Part shown: positions 24,501-37,056 of the stretch, piece after piece
Numbering within the stretch: the stretch's first letter is position 1
How the letters are laid out: each line of letters starts with the position of its first letter
Assembly: GCA_036852015.1 (NCBI GenBank)
Contig: JAANDG010000445.1
Coordinates: 59,389 to 123,388, forward strand
Length of the DNA: 64,000 nucleotides
Source of the DNA: Pelodera strongyloides
Taxonomy: Eukaryota > Nematoda > Chromadorea > Rhabditida > Rhabditidae
Reading direction: 5' to 3'
Translations under genes and position numbers: made by a program
Notes under the pieces: model-generated
Databases searched by the model: none
The model's input: only the letters and a program-made list of their open reading frames with translations
What the model was told of the DNA's origin: nothing

Positions 24501-27500
24501 CATAAAATTAATTCCGCCGCACAGTTATATTTCAATTGGCTGTGCGCTCATTTTGGAGCGGCGTTGTGGCGGAAAAGCGTTCACGCGCAACAACGTCGCA
24601 GACAAAGCGAACTGTCGCCAAATTTTCTATGTGGCAGTCTTAATTTTATGGAGAACGCTTCATAAAATTGATTCCGCCGCATAGTTAAATTATATTTCAA
24701 TTGGCTGTGCGCTCATTTTGGAGCGGCGTTGTGGCGGAAAAGCGTTCACCCGCAACAACGTCGCAGACAAAGCGAACTGTCGCCAAATTTTCTATGTGGC
24801 AGTCTTAATTTTATGGAGAACGCTTCATAAAAGTTAATTCCGCCGCATAGTTATATTTCAATTGGCTGTGCGCTCATTTTGGTGCGGCGTTGTAGCGGAT
24901 AAGCGTTCACCCGCAACAACGTCGCAGTCAAAGTGAACTACCGCCAAATTTACTATGCGGCAGCATTAATTTTATGGAGAACGCTTCATAAATTTAATTC
25001 TGTCGCATACTTAAATTAACTTTTAATTGGCTGTGGGCTCATTTTGGTGCGGCGTTGTTGCGGGAAAGCGTTCACCCGCAGCAACGTCGCAGACAAAGTG
25101 AACTATCGCCAAATTTGATATGTGACAGTCTTAATTTTATGGAGAACGCTTCATAAAATTAATAACGCCGCATAGTTAAATTAACTTTTAATTGGCTGTG
25201 CGCTCATTTTGGTGCGGCGTCGTAGCGGGAAAGCGTTCGCCCGCAACAACGTCGCAGACAAAGTGAACTGTCGCCAAATTTGCTATTGGCAGTATTGATT
25301 TTATGGAGAACGCTTCATAAAATTAATTCCGCCGCATAGTTAAATTAAATTTTAAATGGCTGTGCACTCATTTTGGTGCGGCGTCGTAGCGGGGAAGCGT
25401 TCGCCCGCAACAACGTCGCAGACAAAGTGAACTACCGCCAAATTTGCTATGGGCAGTATTGATTTTATGGAGAACGCTTCATAAAATTAATTCCGCCGCA
25501 TAGTTAAATTAACTTTTAATTGGCTGTGCACTCATTTTGGTGCGGCGTCGTAGCGGGCAAGCGTTCGCCCGCAACAGCGTCGCAGACAAAGCGAACTGTC
25601 GCCAAATTTTCTATGTGGCAGTCTTAATTTTATGGAGAACGCTTCATAAAATTGATTCCGCCGCATAGTTAAATTAAATTTTAATTGGCTGTGCGCTCAT
25701 TTTGGTGCGGCGTTGTAGCGGGAAAGCGTTCACCCGCAACAGCGTCGCAGACAAAGTGAACTATCGTCAAATTTACCATGTGGCAGTCTTAATTTTATGG
25801 AGAACGCTTCATAAAAGTTAATTCCGCCGCATAGTTAAATTAAATTTTAATTGGCTGTGCACTCATTTTGGTGCGGCGTCGTAGCGGGGAAGCGTTCGCC
25901 CGCAACAACGTCGCAGACAAAGTGAACTACCGCCAAATTTGCTATGGGCAGTATTGATTTTATGGAGAACGCTTCATAAAATTGATTCCGCCGCATAGTT
26001 AAATTAAATTTTAATTGGCTGTGCGCTCATTTTGGTGCGGCGTTGTAGCGGGAAAGCGTTCGCCCGCAACAGCGTCGCAGACAAAGCGAACTGTCGCCAA
26101 ATTTTCTATGTGGCAGTCTTAATTTTATGGAGAACGCTTCATAAAATTGATTCCGCCGCATAGTTAAATTAAATTTTAATTGGCTGTGGGCTCATTTTGG
26201 TGCGGCGTCGTAGCGGGGAAGCGTTCGCCCGCAACAACGTCGCAGACAAAGTGAACTACCGCCAAATTTGCTATGGGCAGTATTGTTTTTATGGAGAACG
26301 CTTCATAAAATTAATTCCGCCGCATAGTTAAATTAACTTTTAATTGGCTGTGCACTCATTTTGGTGCGGCGTCGTAGCGGGGAAGCGTTCGCCCGCAACA
26401 ACGTCGCAGACAAAGTGAACTACCGCCAAATTTTCTATGGGCATTATTGATTTTATGGAGAACGCTTCATAAAATTAATTCCGCCGCATCGTTAAATTAA
26501 CTTTTAATTGGCTGTGGGCTCATTTTGGTGCGGCGTTGTAGCGGGAAAGCGTTCGCCCGCAACAACGTCGCATTCAAAATGAGCTATCGTCAAATTTACC
26601 ATGTGGCAGTCTTAATTTTATGGAGAACGCTTCATAAAAGTTAATTCCGCCGCATAGTTATATTTCAATTGGCTGTGCACTCATTTTGGTGCGGCGTTGT
26701 AGCGGATAAGCGTTCGCCCGCAACAACGTCGCAGTCAAAGTGAACTACCGCCAAATTTGCTATGGGCATTATTGATTTTATGGAGAACGCTTCATAAAAT
26801 TAATTCCGCCGCATAGTTAAATTAACTTTTAATTGGCTGTGCACTCATTTTGGTGCGGCGTCGTAGCGGGGAAGCGTTCGCCCGCAACAACGTCGCAGAC
26901 AAAGCGAACTGTCGCCAAATTTACTATGTGGCAGTCTTAATTTTATGGAGAACGCTTCATAAAAGTTAATTCCGCCGCATAGTTATATTTCAATTGGCTG
27001 TGCACTCATTTTGGTGCGGCTTCGTAGCGGGGAAGCGTTCGCCCGCAACAACGTCGCAGTCAAAGTGAACTACCGCCAAATTTGCTATGGGCATTATTGA
27101 TTTTATGGAGAACGCTTCATAAAATTAATTCCGCCGCATAGTTAAATTAACTTTTAATTGGCTGTGCACTCATTTTGGTGCGGCGTCGTAGCGGGGAAGC
27201 GTTCGCCCGCAACAACGTCGCAGACAAAGTGAACTACCGCCAAATTTTCTATGGGCATTATTGATTTTATGGAGAACGCTTCATAAAATTAATTCCGCCG
27301 CATCGTTAAATTAACTTTTAATTGGCTGTGGGCTCATTTTGGTGCGGCGTTGTAGCGGGAAAGCGTTCGCCCGCAACAACGTCGCAGACAAAGCGAACTG
27401 TCGCCAAATTTACTATGCGGTAGCATTAATTTTATGGATAACGCTTCATAAATTTAATCCTGTCGCATAGTTAAATTAAATTTTAATTGGCTGTCAGCTC

Positions 27501-30500
27501 ATTTTGGTGCGGCGTCGTAGCGGGAAAGCGTTCGCCCGCAACAACGTCGCAGACAAAGCGAAATGTCGCCAAATTTACTATGTGGCAGTCTTAATTTTAT
27601 GGAGAACGCTTCATAAAATTAATTCCGCCGCATAGTTATATTTCAATTGGCTGTGCGCTCATTTTGGTGCGGCGTTGTAGCGGAAAAGCGTTCACCCGCA
27701 ACAACGTCGCAGACAAAGCGAACTGTCGCCAAATGTACTATGTGGCAGTCTTAATTTTATGGAGAACGCTTCCATAAAATTAATTCCGCCGCATAGTTAT
27801 ATTTCAATTGGCTGTGCGCTCATTTTGGTGCGGCGTTGTAGCGGAAAAGCGTTCACCCGCAACAACGTCGCAGACAAAGCGAACTGTCGCCAAATTTACT
27901 ATGTGGCAGTCTTAATTTTATGGAGAACGCTCCATAAAATTAATTCCGCCGCATAGTTATATTTCAATTGGCTGTGCGCTCATTTTGGTGCGGCGTTGTA
28001 GCGGAAAAGCGTTCACCCGCAACAACGTCGCAGACAAAGCGAACTATCGCCAAATTTGCCATTGGCAGTATTGATTTTATGGAGAACGCTTCATAAAAGT
28101 TAATTCCGCCGCATAGTTAGATTATCTTTTAATTGGCTGAGAGCTCATTTGTGCGGCGTTGTAGCGGGAAAACGTTCACCCACAACAACGTCGCAGACAA
28201 AGCGAAATGTCGCCAAATGTACTATGTGGCAGTCTTAATTTTATGGAGAACGCTTCATAAAATTAATTCCGCCGCATAGTTAAATTAAATTTTAATTGGC
28301 TGTGGGCTCATTTTGGTGCGGCGTCGTAGCGGGAAAGCGTTCACCCGCAACAACGTCGCCGACAAAGCGAACTGTCGCCAAATTTACTATGTGGCAGTCT
28401 TAATTTTATGAAGAACGCTCCATAAAATTAATTCCGCCGCATAGTTATATTTCAATTGGCTGTGCGCTCATTTTGGTGCGGCGTTGTAGCGGAAAAGCGT
28501 TCACCCGCAACAACGTCGCAGACAAAGCGAACTGTCGCCAAATGTACTATGTGGCAGTCTTAATTTTATGGAGAACGCTTCATAAAATTGATTCCGCCGC
28601 GTAGTTAAATTAAATTTTAATTGGCTGTGCGCTCATTTTGGTGCGGCGTTGTAGCGGGAAAGAGTTCGCCCGCAACGGCGTCGCAGACAAAGTGAACTAT
28701 CGTCAAATTTACCATGTGGCAGTCTTAATTTTATGGAGAACGCTCCATAAAATTAATTCCGCCGCATAGTTATATTTCAATTGGCTGTGCGCTCATTTTG
28801 GTGCGGCGTCGTAGCGGGAAAGCGTTCACCCGCACAACGTCGCAGACAAAGCGAACTGTCGCCAAATGTACTATGTGGCAGTCTTAATTTTATGGAGAAC
28901 GCTTCATAAAATTGATTCCGCCGCGAAGTTAAATTAAATTTTAATTGGCTGTGCGCTCATTTTGGTGCGGCGTTGTAGCGGGAAAGAGTTCGCCCGCAAC
29001 GGCGTCGCAGACAAAGTGAACTATCGTCAAATTTACCATGTGGCAGTCTTAATTTTATGGAGAACGCTCCATAAAATTAATTCCGCCGCATAGTTATATT
29101 TCAATTGGCTGTCAGCTCATTTTGGTGCGGCGTGTAGCGGGAAAGCGTTCGCCCGCAACAACGTCGCAGACAAAGCGAACTGTCGCCAAATTTACTATGT
29201 GGCAGTCTTAATTTTTTTGGAGAACGCTTCATAAAATTAATTCCGCCGCATAGTTAGATTATCTTTTAATTGGCTGAGCGCTCATTTGTGCGGCGTTGTA
29301 GCGGGAAAACGTTCACCCACAACAACGTCGCAGACAAAGTGAACTGTCGCCAAATTTGCCATTGGCAGTATTGGTTTTATGGAGAACGCTTCATAAAAGT
29401 GAATTCCGCCGCATAGTTATATTTCAATTGGCTGTGCGCTCATTTTGGTGCGGCGTTGTAGCGGAAAAGCGTTCACCCGCAACAACGTCGCAGACAAAGC
29501 GAACTGTCGCCAAATTTACCATGTGGCAGTCTTAATTTTATGGAGAACGCTTCATAAAATTGATTCCGCCGCATAGTTAAATTAAATTTTAATTGGCTGT
29601 GCGCTCATTTTGGTGCGGCGTCGTAGCGGGAAAACGTTCACCCACAACAGCGTCGCAGACAAAGCGAACTGTCGCCAAATTTACTATGTGGCAGTCTTAA
29701 TTTTATGGAGAACGCTTCATAAAATTGATTCCGCCGCATAGTTAAATTAAATTTCAATTGGCTGTGCGCTCATTTTGGTGCGGCGTTGTAGCGGAAAAGC
29801 GTTCGCCCGCAACAACGTCGCAGACAAAGCGAACTGTCGCCAAATGTACTATGTGGCAGTCTTAATTTTATGGAGAACGCTTCATAAAATTAATTCCGCC
29901 GCACAGTTATATTTCAATTGGCTGTGCGCTCATTTTGGTGCGGCGTTGTAGCGGGAAAGCGTTCACCCTCAACAACGTCGCAGACAAAGCGAACTGTCGC
30001 CAAATTTTCTATGTGGCAGTCTTAATTTTATGGAGAACACTTCATAAAATTGATTCCGCCACATAGTTAAATTAACTTTTAATTGGCTGTGGGCTCATTT
30101 TGGTGCGGCGTTGTTGCGGGAAAGCGTTCACCCGCAACAACGTCGCAGTTAAAGTGAACTACCGCCAAATTGGCTATGGGCATTATTGATTTTATGGAGA
30201 ACGCTTCATAAAATTAATTCCGCCGCACAGTTATATTTCAATTGGCTGTGCGCTCATTTTGGTGCGGCGTTGTAGCGGGAAAGCGTTCACCCGCAACAAC
30301 GTCGCAGACAAAGCGAACTGTCTCCAAATTTTCTATGTGGCAGTCTTAATTTTATGGAGAACACTTCATAAAATTGATTCCGCCGCATAGTTAAATTAAA
30401 TTTTAATTGGCTGTGCGCTCATTTTGGTGCGGCGTTGTAGCGGGAAAGCGTTCGCCCGCAACAGCGTCGCAGACAAAGTAAACTATCGTCAAATTTACCA

Positions 30501-33500
30501 TGTGGCAGTCTTAATTTTATGGAGAACGCTTCATAAAAGTTAATTCCGCCGCATAGTTATATTTCAATTGGCTGTGCGCTCATTTTGGTGCGGCGTTGTA
30601 GCGGGAAAGCGTTCACCCGCAACAACGTCGCAGACAAAGCGAACTGTCTCCAAATTTTCTATGTGGCAGTCTTAATTTTATGGAGAACACTTCATAAAAT
30701 TGATTCCGCCGCATAGTTAAATTAAATTTTAATTGGCTGTGCGCTCATTTTGGTGCGGCGTTGTAGCGGGAAAGCGTTCGCCCGCAACAGCGTCGCAGAC
30801 AAAGTAAACTATCGTCAAATTTACCATGTGGCAGTCTTAATTTTATGGAGAACGCTTCATAAAATTAATTCTGCCGCATAATTCAATTAAATTTTAATCG
30901 GCCGTGGCTCGCTTTGGTGCGGCGTTGCTGCGGCAAAGCGTTCACCCGCAACAACGTTGCAGACAAAGTGAACTACCGCCAAATTTATGTACTATGTATG
31001 TGGCTGCATTAATTTTATGGAGAACGCTTCATAAAATTAATTCTGCCGCATAATTCAATTAAATTTTAATCGGCCGTGGCTCGCTTTGGTGCGGCGTTGC
31101 TGCGGCAAAGCGTTCACCCGCAACAACGTTGCAGACAAAGTGAACTACCCCAAATTTATGTACTATGTATGCAGCATTAATTTTATGGAGAACGCTTCAT
31201 AAAATTAATTCTGCCGCATAATTCAATTAAATTTTAATCGGCCGTGGCTCGCTTTGGTGCGGCGTTGCTGCGGCAAAGCGTTCACCCGCAACAACGTTGC
31301 AGACAAAGTGAACTACCGCCAAATTTATGTACTATGTATGTGGCTGCATTAATTTTATGGAGAACGCTTCATAAAATTAATTCTGCCGCATAATTCAATT
31401 AAATTTTAATCGGCCGTGGCTCGCTTTGGTGCGGCGTTGCTGCGGCGAAGCGTTCACCCGCAACAACGTCGCAGACAAAGTGAACTACCGCCAAATTTAT
31501 GTACTATGTATGTGGCTGCATTACTTTTATGGAGAACTCTTCATAAAATTAATTCTGCCGCATAATTAAATTAAATTTTAATCGGCCGTGGCTCGCTTTG
31601 GTGCGGCGTTGCTGCGCCAAAGCGTTCACCCGCAACAACGTTGCAGACAAAGTGAACTACCGCCAAATTTATGTACTATGTATGTGGCTGCATTACTTTT
31701 ATGGAGAACTCTTCATAAAATTAATTCTGCCGCATAATTCAATTAAATTTTAATCGGCCGTGGCTCGCTTTGGTGCGGCGTTGCTGCGGCAAAGCGTTCA
31801 CCCGCAACAACGCTGCAGACAAAGTGAACTACCGCCAAATGTATGTACCTTGTGGCTGCATTAATTTTAAGGAGAACGCTTCATAAAATTAATTCTGCCG
31901 CATACGCATAGTTAAATTTTATTTTTTATTGGCTGTGCGCTCGTTTTGGTGCGGCGTTGCTGCGGCAAAGCGTCCACCCGCAACAACGTCGCAGACAAAG
32001 TGAACTACCGCGAAATTTATGTACTATGTGGCTGCATTAATTTTATGGAGAACGCTTCATGAAATTAATTCTGCCGCATACGCATAGTTAATTTTAATTT
32101 TTTATTGGCTGTGCGCTCGTTTTGGTGCGGCGTTGTTGCGGCAAAGCGTCCACCCGCAACAACGTCGCAGACAAAGTAAACTACCGCGAAATTTATGCAC
32201 TGTGTGGCTGCATTAATTTTATGGAGAACGCTTCATAAAATTAATTCTGCCGCATAATTCAATTAAATTTTAATTGGCTGTACGCTTGTTTTGGTGCGGT
32301 GTTGCTGCGGCAAAGCGTTCACCCGCAACAACGTCGCAGACAAAGTGAACTGCTGCCAAATTTACTATGCGGCAGCATTAATTTTATGGAGAACGCTTCA
32401 TAAAACTAACGCTGCCGCATTGACAAATTAAATTTTAATTGGCTGTGAGCTCGTTTTGGGGCGGCGTTGTTGCGGCAAAGCGTTCACCCGCAACGGCGTG
32501 GCAGACAAAGTGAACTACCGCCACATTTATGTACTATGTGGCTGCATTAATTTTGTGGAGAACGCTTCATAAAATTAATTCTGCCGCATAATTCAATTAA
32601 ATTTTAATTGGCTGTGCGCTCGCTTTGGTGCGGCGTTGTTGCGGCAAAGCGTTCGCCCGCAACGGCGTGGCAGACAAAGTGAACTACCGCCACATTTATG
32701 TACTATGTATGTGGCAGCATTAGTTTCATGGAGAACGCATCATAAAATTAATTCTGCCGCATAGTTAACTTACATTTTAATTGGCTGTGCGCTCCTTTTG
32801 GTGCGGCGTTGTTGCGGGAAAGAGTTCACCCGCAGCAACGTCGCAGACAAAGTGAATTATCGCCAAAATTGCTATGTGGCAGCATTAATTTTATGGAGAA
32901 CGTGTCATAAAATTAATTCTGCCGCATAGTTAAATTAAATTTTAATTGGTTGTGCGCTCCTTTTGGTGCGGCGTTGTTGCGGGAAAACGTTCACCCGCAG
33001 CAACGTCGCAGACAAAGTGAACTATCGCCAAATTTGATATGTGACAGTCTTAATTTTATGGAGAACGTGTCATAAAATTAATGCTGCCGCATAACAAATT
33101 AAATTTTAATTGGTTGTGCGCTCATTTTGGTGCGGCGTTGTTGCGGGAAAGCGTTCACGCGCACCAACGTCGCAGACAAAGTGAATTATCGCCAAAATTG
33201 CTATGTGGCAGCATTAATTTTATGACGAACGTTTCATAAAATTAATTCTGCCGCATAGTTAAATTACATTTTAATTGGTTGTGCGCTCCTTTTGGTGCGG
33301 CGTTGTTGCGGGAAAGCGTTCACCCGCAGCAACGTCGCAGACAAAGTGAACTATCGCCAAATTTGATATGTGACAGTCTTAATTTTATGGAGAACGTGTC
33401 ATAAAATTAATTCTGCCGCATAGTTAAATTAAATTTTAATTGGTTGTGCGCTCCTTTTGGTGCGGCGTTGTTGCGGGAAAGCGTTCACGCGCACCAACGT

Positions 33501-33620
33501 CGCAGACAAAGTGAATTATCGCCAAAATTGCTATGTGGCAGCATTAATTTTATGACGAACGTTTCATAAAATTAATTCTACCGCATAGTTAAATTAAATT
33601 TTACTTGGCTTTGCGCTCAA
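21525..33620 (+). repeat. 12-kb tandem array, about 73 units of about 165 bp, dual-hairpin unit
   Basis: Units are 164-165 bp in the core and up to about 180 bp in edge subfamilies, all in the same direction. Hairpin 1: ATTAATTTTATG / CATAAAATTAAT stem, extended outward by TATGYGGCAG / CTGCCGCATA, around a GAGAACGCTT loop. Hairpin 2: TGCGGCGTTGTTGCGGG / CCCGCAACAACGTCGCA stem around AAAGCGTTCA. The loops contain GAACGCTT and AAGCGTTC, which are exact complements. In core units the second stem has an A-A mismatch (GTAGCGGG). Open frames inside (for example 23062-23322) merely follow the unit. No promoter, tRNA box or ribozyme core was recognised. Confidence 0.97.
22081..24766 (+). repeat. 1343-bp higher-order duplication inside the array
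   Basis: 22081-23423 and 23424-24766 are almost identical, each about eight units. Only a few base differences were noticed (for example ACGACGC against ACGTCGC near 22230/23577 and ACTCTT against ACGCTT near 22660/23998), so the duplication is recent. Two-unit repeats of about 325 bp also occur near 28661/28985 and 30455/30781. Confidence 0.93.
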
Positions 33621-36611
33621 TTTGGTTACGTATTTTAAATAAATTATTAGGCACTATAGCCCCATAGCATTTTATGTGTCTCATAATTTTGTAAGTGTCT
33701 CATAATTTTGTACATTAATTTTCAGAGATGCTCGGATCATTTTTTGTTTCAAACAAACTTGGTCGCACCTGGATATCCTCCTCCTTTGATTGTTTTGGAT
33801 TGTTGTATTTTGTCCATTGTCTCAAATCTTTTCGTCTCTTTTTGTTCCTTGTCGATAGTCAAAACATTCACGAATGAGAAGAAATGGCCTACATATAATG
33901 AAAAAAGTACACATTTAAAGGCTCTTTTGATAGGAAGGCTATTTTGTATCAATAAAGAATCCACACGCGAATACAAGCAATAAAAGAACTGCAATATGGA
34001 ATGAACAAATGTGACTTTGGAAAGCAAAAGTGATCTTATTTCAATTCTGAATTGTGCCTGTTCCTTCGTTCCACGACGACACCTAAATATTATGATGTTC
34101 ATCGAATAGCTAATTACGTTGTCGAAACGAAAAATAAATAATTTGCATTTGTTTTGTTGAACATGCGGTTGTGCACATGTTGAACATGTCGAAGAAGCGG
34201 TATAGCAGCCGGGTTTTTGAACGTATGAGTATGACTCCATTGCTCTAAGTGCGCTCGGATTGAGATCGATGTTTAGTCTAATCATGCTCATTTATGATGC
34301 CCCAAGGGAATGCAATCTCCCAAAATCCGTTTTAAAACCTGGCTGTTATGCCGCTTTAATTCGTTCTCAGTTTTCATTTTCATTCACTTGCGCTTCTAGA
34401 TGCGTTGTCAGAGTCCAGCAACATTTTGAATAAAAAATTAGATTCCGGAAATACAGTTGAAAATTGGTGCGTGAAATTTACTTTACATGCTTGGAGTTTA
34501 GAAATGAAGCTTGGTACAGGACTGTACCGTTTGATATTCGGCTACAAAGAGTTGGTGCCCCAGCCATGTGACTAGTGTTATACACAGGTGGTTTGTGCTC
34601 TACTGAATACTCCCAAAATTTCATGCTACGTTGAACTTTAACCAACAATGCTAGTGTTTTCTAGTTGACCGATTATGATCTATGACAAAGTAATGAGAAC
34701 GGAAAACCAGCCTGTGAATGAGTAGATCAGCCATGCACCCAACAACGATGTCTCTCTCGAAAGCGACCAGAGCAGCGGTATTCAGATTTTGACAACTGCC
34801 TGAACACATCACAACCATTTAAAGAAAAAGTTTTTCTATATTTTTTTATTTATTGTCTTTTGCAGTAATGAGAGGTCTAGAGGCCTTTTCTTTCTGCGCA
34901 ATAAAATTCATTGAAACGTTTCCCCCGCACACCACGTACTTGTGCATTCATGAGGATGGTACAATGGTGACTTCCCCCCGAATATCAAATAACATACCCT
35001 TACATCGAGAACACTGCTTTATGCACATTTGGTCTCATTTGTTAGCGTAGTTGCTTTCAACCAGAGACTCTTCGAAGAGGTCATGACGTCTTCACATAAA
35101 CGTCGGTGCTCTATATGCCTGAAAGTCGTACTTGGATCCTGTACGGCAAAGTATTTCAAAATCAACACTTTTTCCCGATTCGTTTGCATTTTCACCCGAA
35201 AAACAACTACTAATCATCTTAAGCACCAGCCTCGAAGCGAGCGTTTCTTAAAGGTCAACGCAAAATATCTGACTAAACAACGAACTGTATCAGGAAATCG
35301 GGCTGCTTTACAGCTATAGTGGACTTGGAAACTGGACTCTCCAACTGTAGGTAGATCTTGGACTCCCGGAAAGCTAAAACACTAAAGTTACGAATTACGA
35401 ATGGCACGTAAAAAAAGGTCACGGCAAATTTCAGGTGATGAGATCGTCGACTTTCTGCTATTAATAATACGGATTTGTGCTTCAATTGTTGGTGAAAAAG
35501 CGCCCAGTGTCCTATTATTTGCAGCACAATTTGAAGAAAATGGACAATCTCTTTACACCTTTCCACGTTGTTTATACAATTAATATTAATTCTCGGGAAC
35601 AAAAGTGCGCTTTTTTCCTAGTTGTTTTCGAAAACCAAAAATATCCGAACCTGTGTCCCCCACTCATCCTCATATGGTACTGTATGTTGGTTCGGTGTTC
35701 GTTCTTTCCCATAAACATTCTCGATCAAAATCAGTTGAACCCTTCCCCACCACGGAGAAAACTAGTCACTTGCCAATCTACAAATGCAATGTTCCAGAAT
35801 GGTTCAAACAAGTGTTTTGGGTTTCATAAACCGGTAATTTCTGTGAAACCGCTTACCACGGTTCCATTTTTCAAGACAAAATTTTAGCACGAAAGCGCTC
35901 ACTGGCGGGCACGGTACCTACAAAAGTTCATTGAACACAATTTGTTCCTTTGTTGATTCCATCCACAACTTTACTTCACGGAATTTATGATGTCTTACCC
36001 AGTAAGTGAATTCAAAGCAGTCTCTGCCGTAGTACTTACTTGTTCACTGAGCTGGTTTCAGCTGGACCTTCTCTCCATTACATCCTAACGCAGGAAACCG
36101 ATCAATTCTTCTAATTTGTACTGCAACCTGTTCTTTGATTCCCCTCCTGGTTCACGACGAAGAAAACTGAAACTTATGATTTAACATAAGAATTTTTCGG
36201 CTCTGTGGGCTAACGACCGACCCCACTTTTTTGCATGCGCACAAAAAAATGTTGTGATTTGAACATATGTAGGGGCTTAGGCAGTTGCCGCCCTTTTCGT
36301 ATTCCTTACGTCTAACCTTTGTAGTGTCTAACCTTGTTTCACTCAGAGCTGTTGCCGCAAATAGTTGTGGCTCGATAGTCTTCGGATCATAAGATGCAGT
36401 CCAAGCAAGACCATGACTAAAATAATTATGTTAGGGTTTAATGCACACGTTAGGTCATTGTTTCGCAGTCGCTACTCAATACTTTGGCACATTACACATT
36501 GGCTCAATACTTTGGCGATAGTGAAACCCGAACCCTTGGACTTGGGATCAGGGGAGTTAGAATCAATCCCATGGTATGTAGGTTTCATTAATTTGGTAAA
36601 ATTTAAATGAA
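33621..36611. other. right arm, inner section
   Basis: AT-rich, with no supported gene. A 180-codon frame at 33749-34291 on the - strand is not protein-like and has no homologue that I recognise. Near 35730-35780 a weak - strand relative of the Arg/Gly-rich unit can be made out (CTCCGTGGTGG after a TTTGTAG acceptor). Confidence 0.5.
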
Positions 36612-36792
36612 TTAAAGCGAAATACTGGCCGGTTTTTGAAACGCATCGTGGACAACTGAATTCTTACGTATGTATGTTAAGTTGCTCGAATTTAACTCGT
36701 TTTCTATGCAAATTTAAGTTCATTTGCATAAGCTGCATAAGAATGCTGGTGTACACGATGTGTTTCAAAAACCGGCCGGTCGTTCGCTTTAA
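36612..36792. mobile_element. TTAA element with GGCCGGTTTTTGAAAC ends
   Basis: TTAAAGCGAA-TACTGGCCGGTTTTTGAAAC at the left end and the matching inverted GTTTCAAAAACCGGCC...TTCGCTTTAA at the right. It shares its outermost 10 bases with M2 but has a different interior, which contains direct GCATAAG motifs. Non-coding. Confidence 0.85.
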
Positions 36793-37056
36793 TAGGATCT
36801 GAACACGCGGGTTCGCTATAACACAAATTACATGATTTTTGCACGAATAGGCGCTGGGAATTGCTGTATCACTCGGAGTACCATATTTTCTGTCACAATC
36901 ACGTGAAAGAAAGCAGAGAGACACTAAAGAAAATCCAATAGTATTTGTATTCCCTTCACGCGTTTACTTCAACTCGGTAGCAAATCTACGACTGCGTTGT
37001 TATTTTCCATATTTCACTAACACCAAGACAATTTTCTGAAAATGGGTAATGCGTAC

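Noticed and set aside
23062..24665. Identical 86-codon frames 1343 bp apart in the array
   Set aside because: They follow the tandem unit and its duplication; absent from most units.
21525..33620. CRISPR array
   Set aside because: Eukaryotic DNA, units of about 165 bp with diverged linkers, no short direct repeat with unique spacers.
33749..34291. 180-codon open frame on the - strand
   Set aside because: Composition is that of random AT-rich DNA, no motif, no splice sites, no supporting context.
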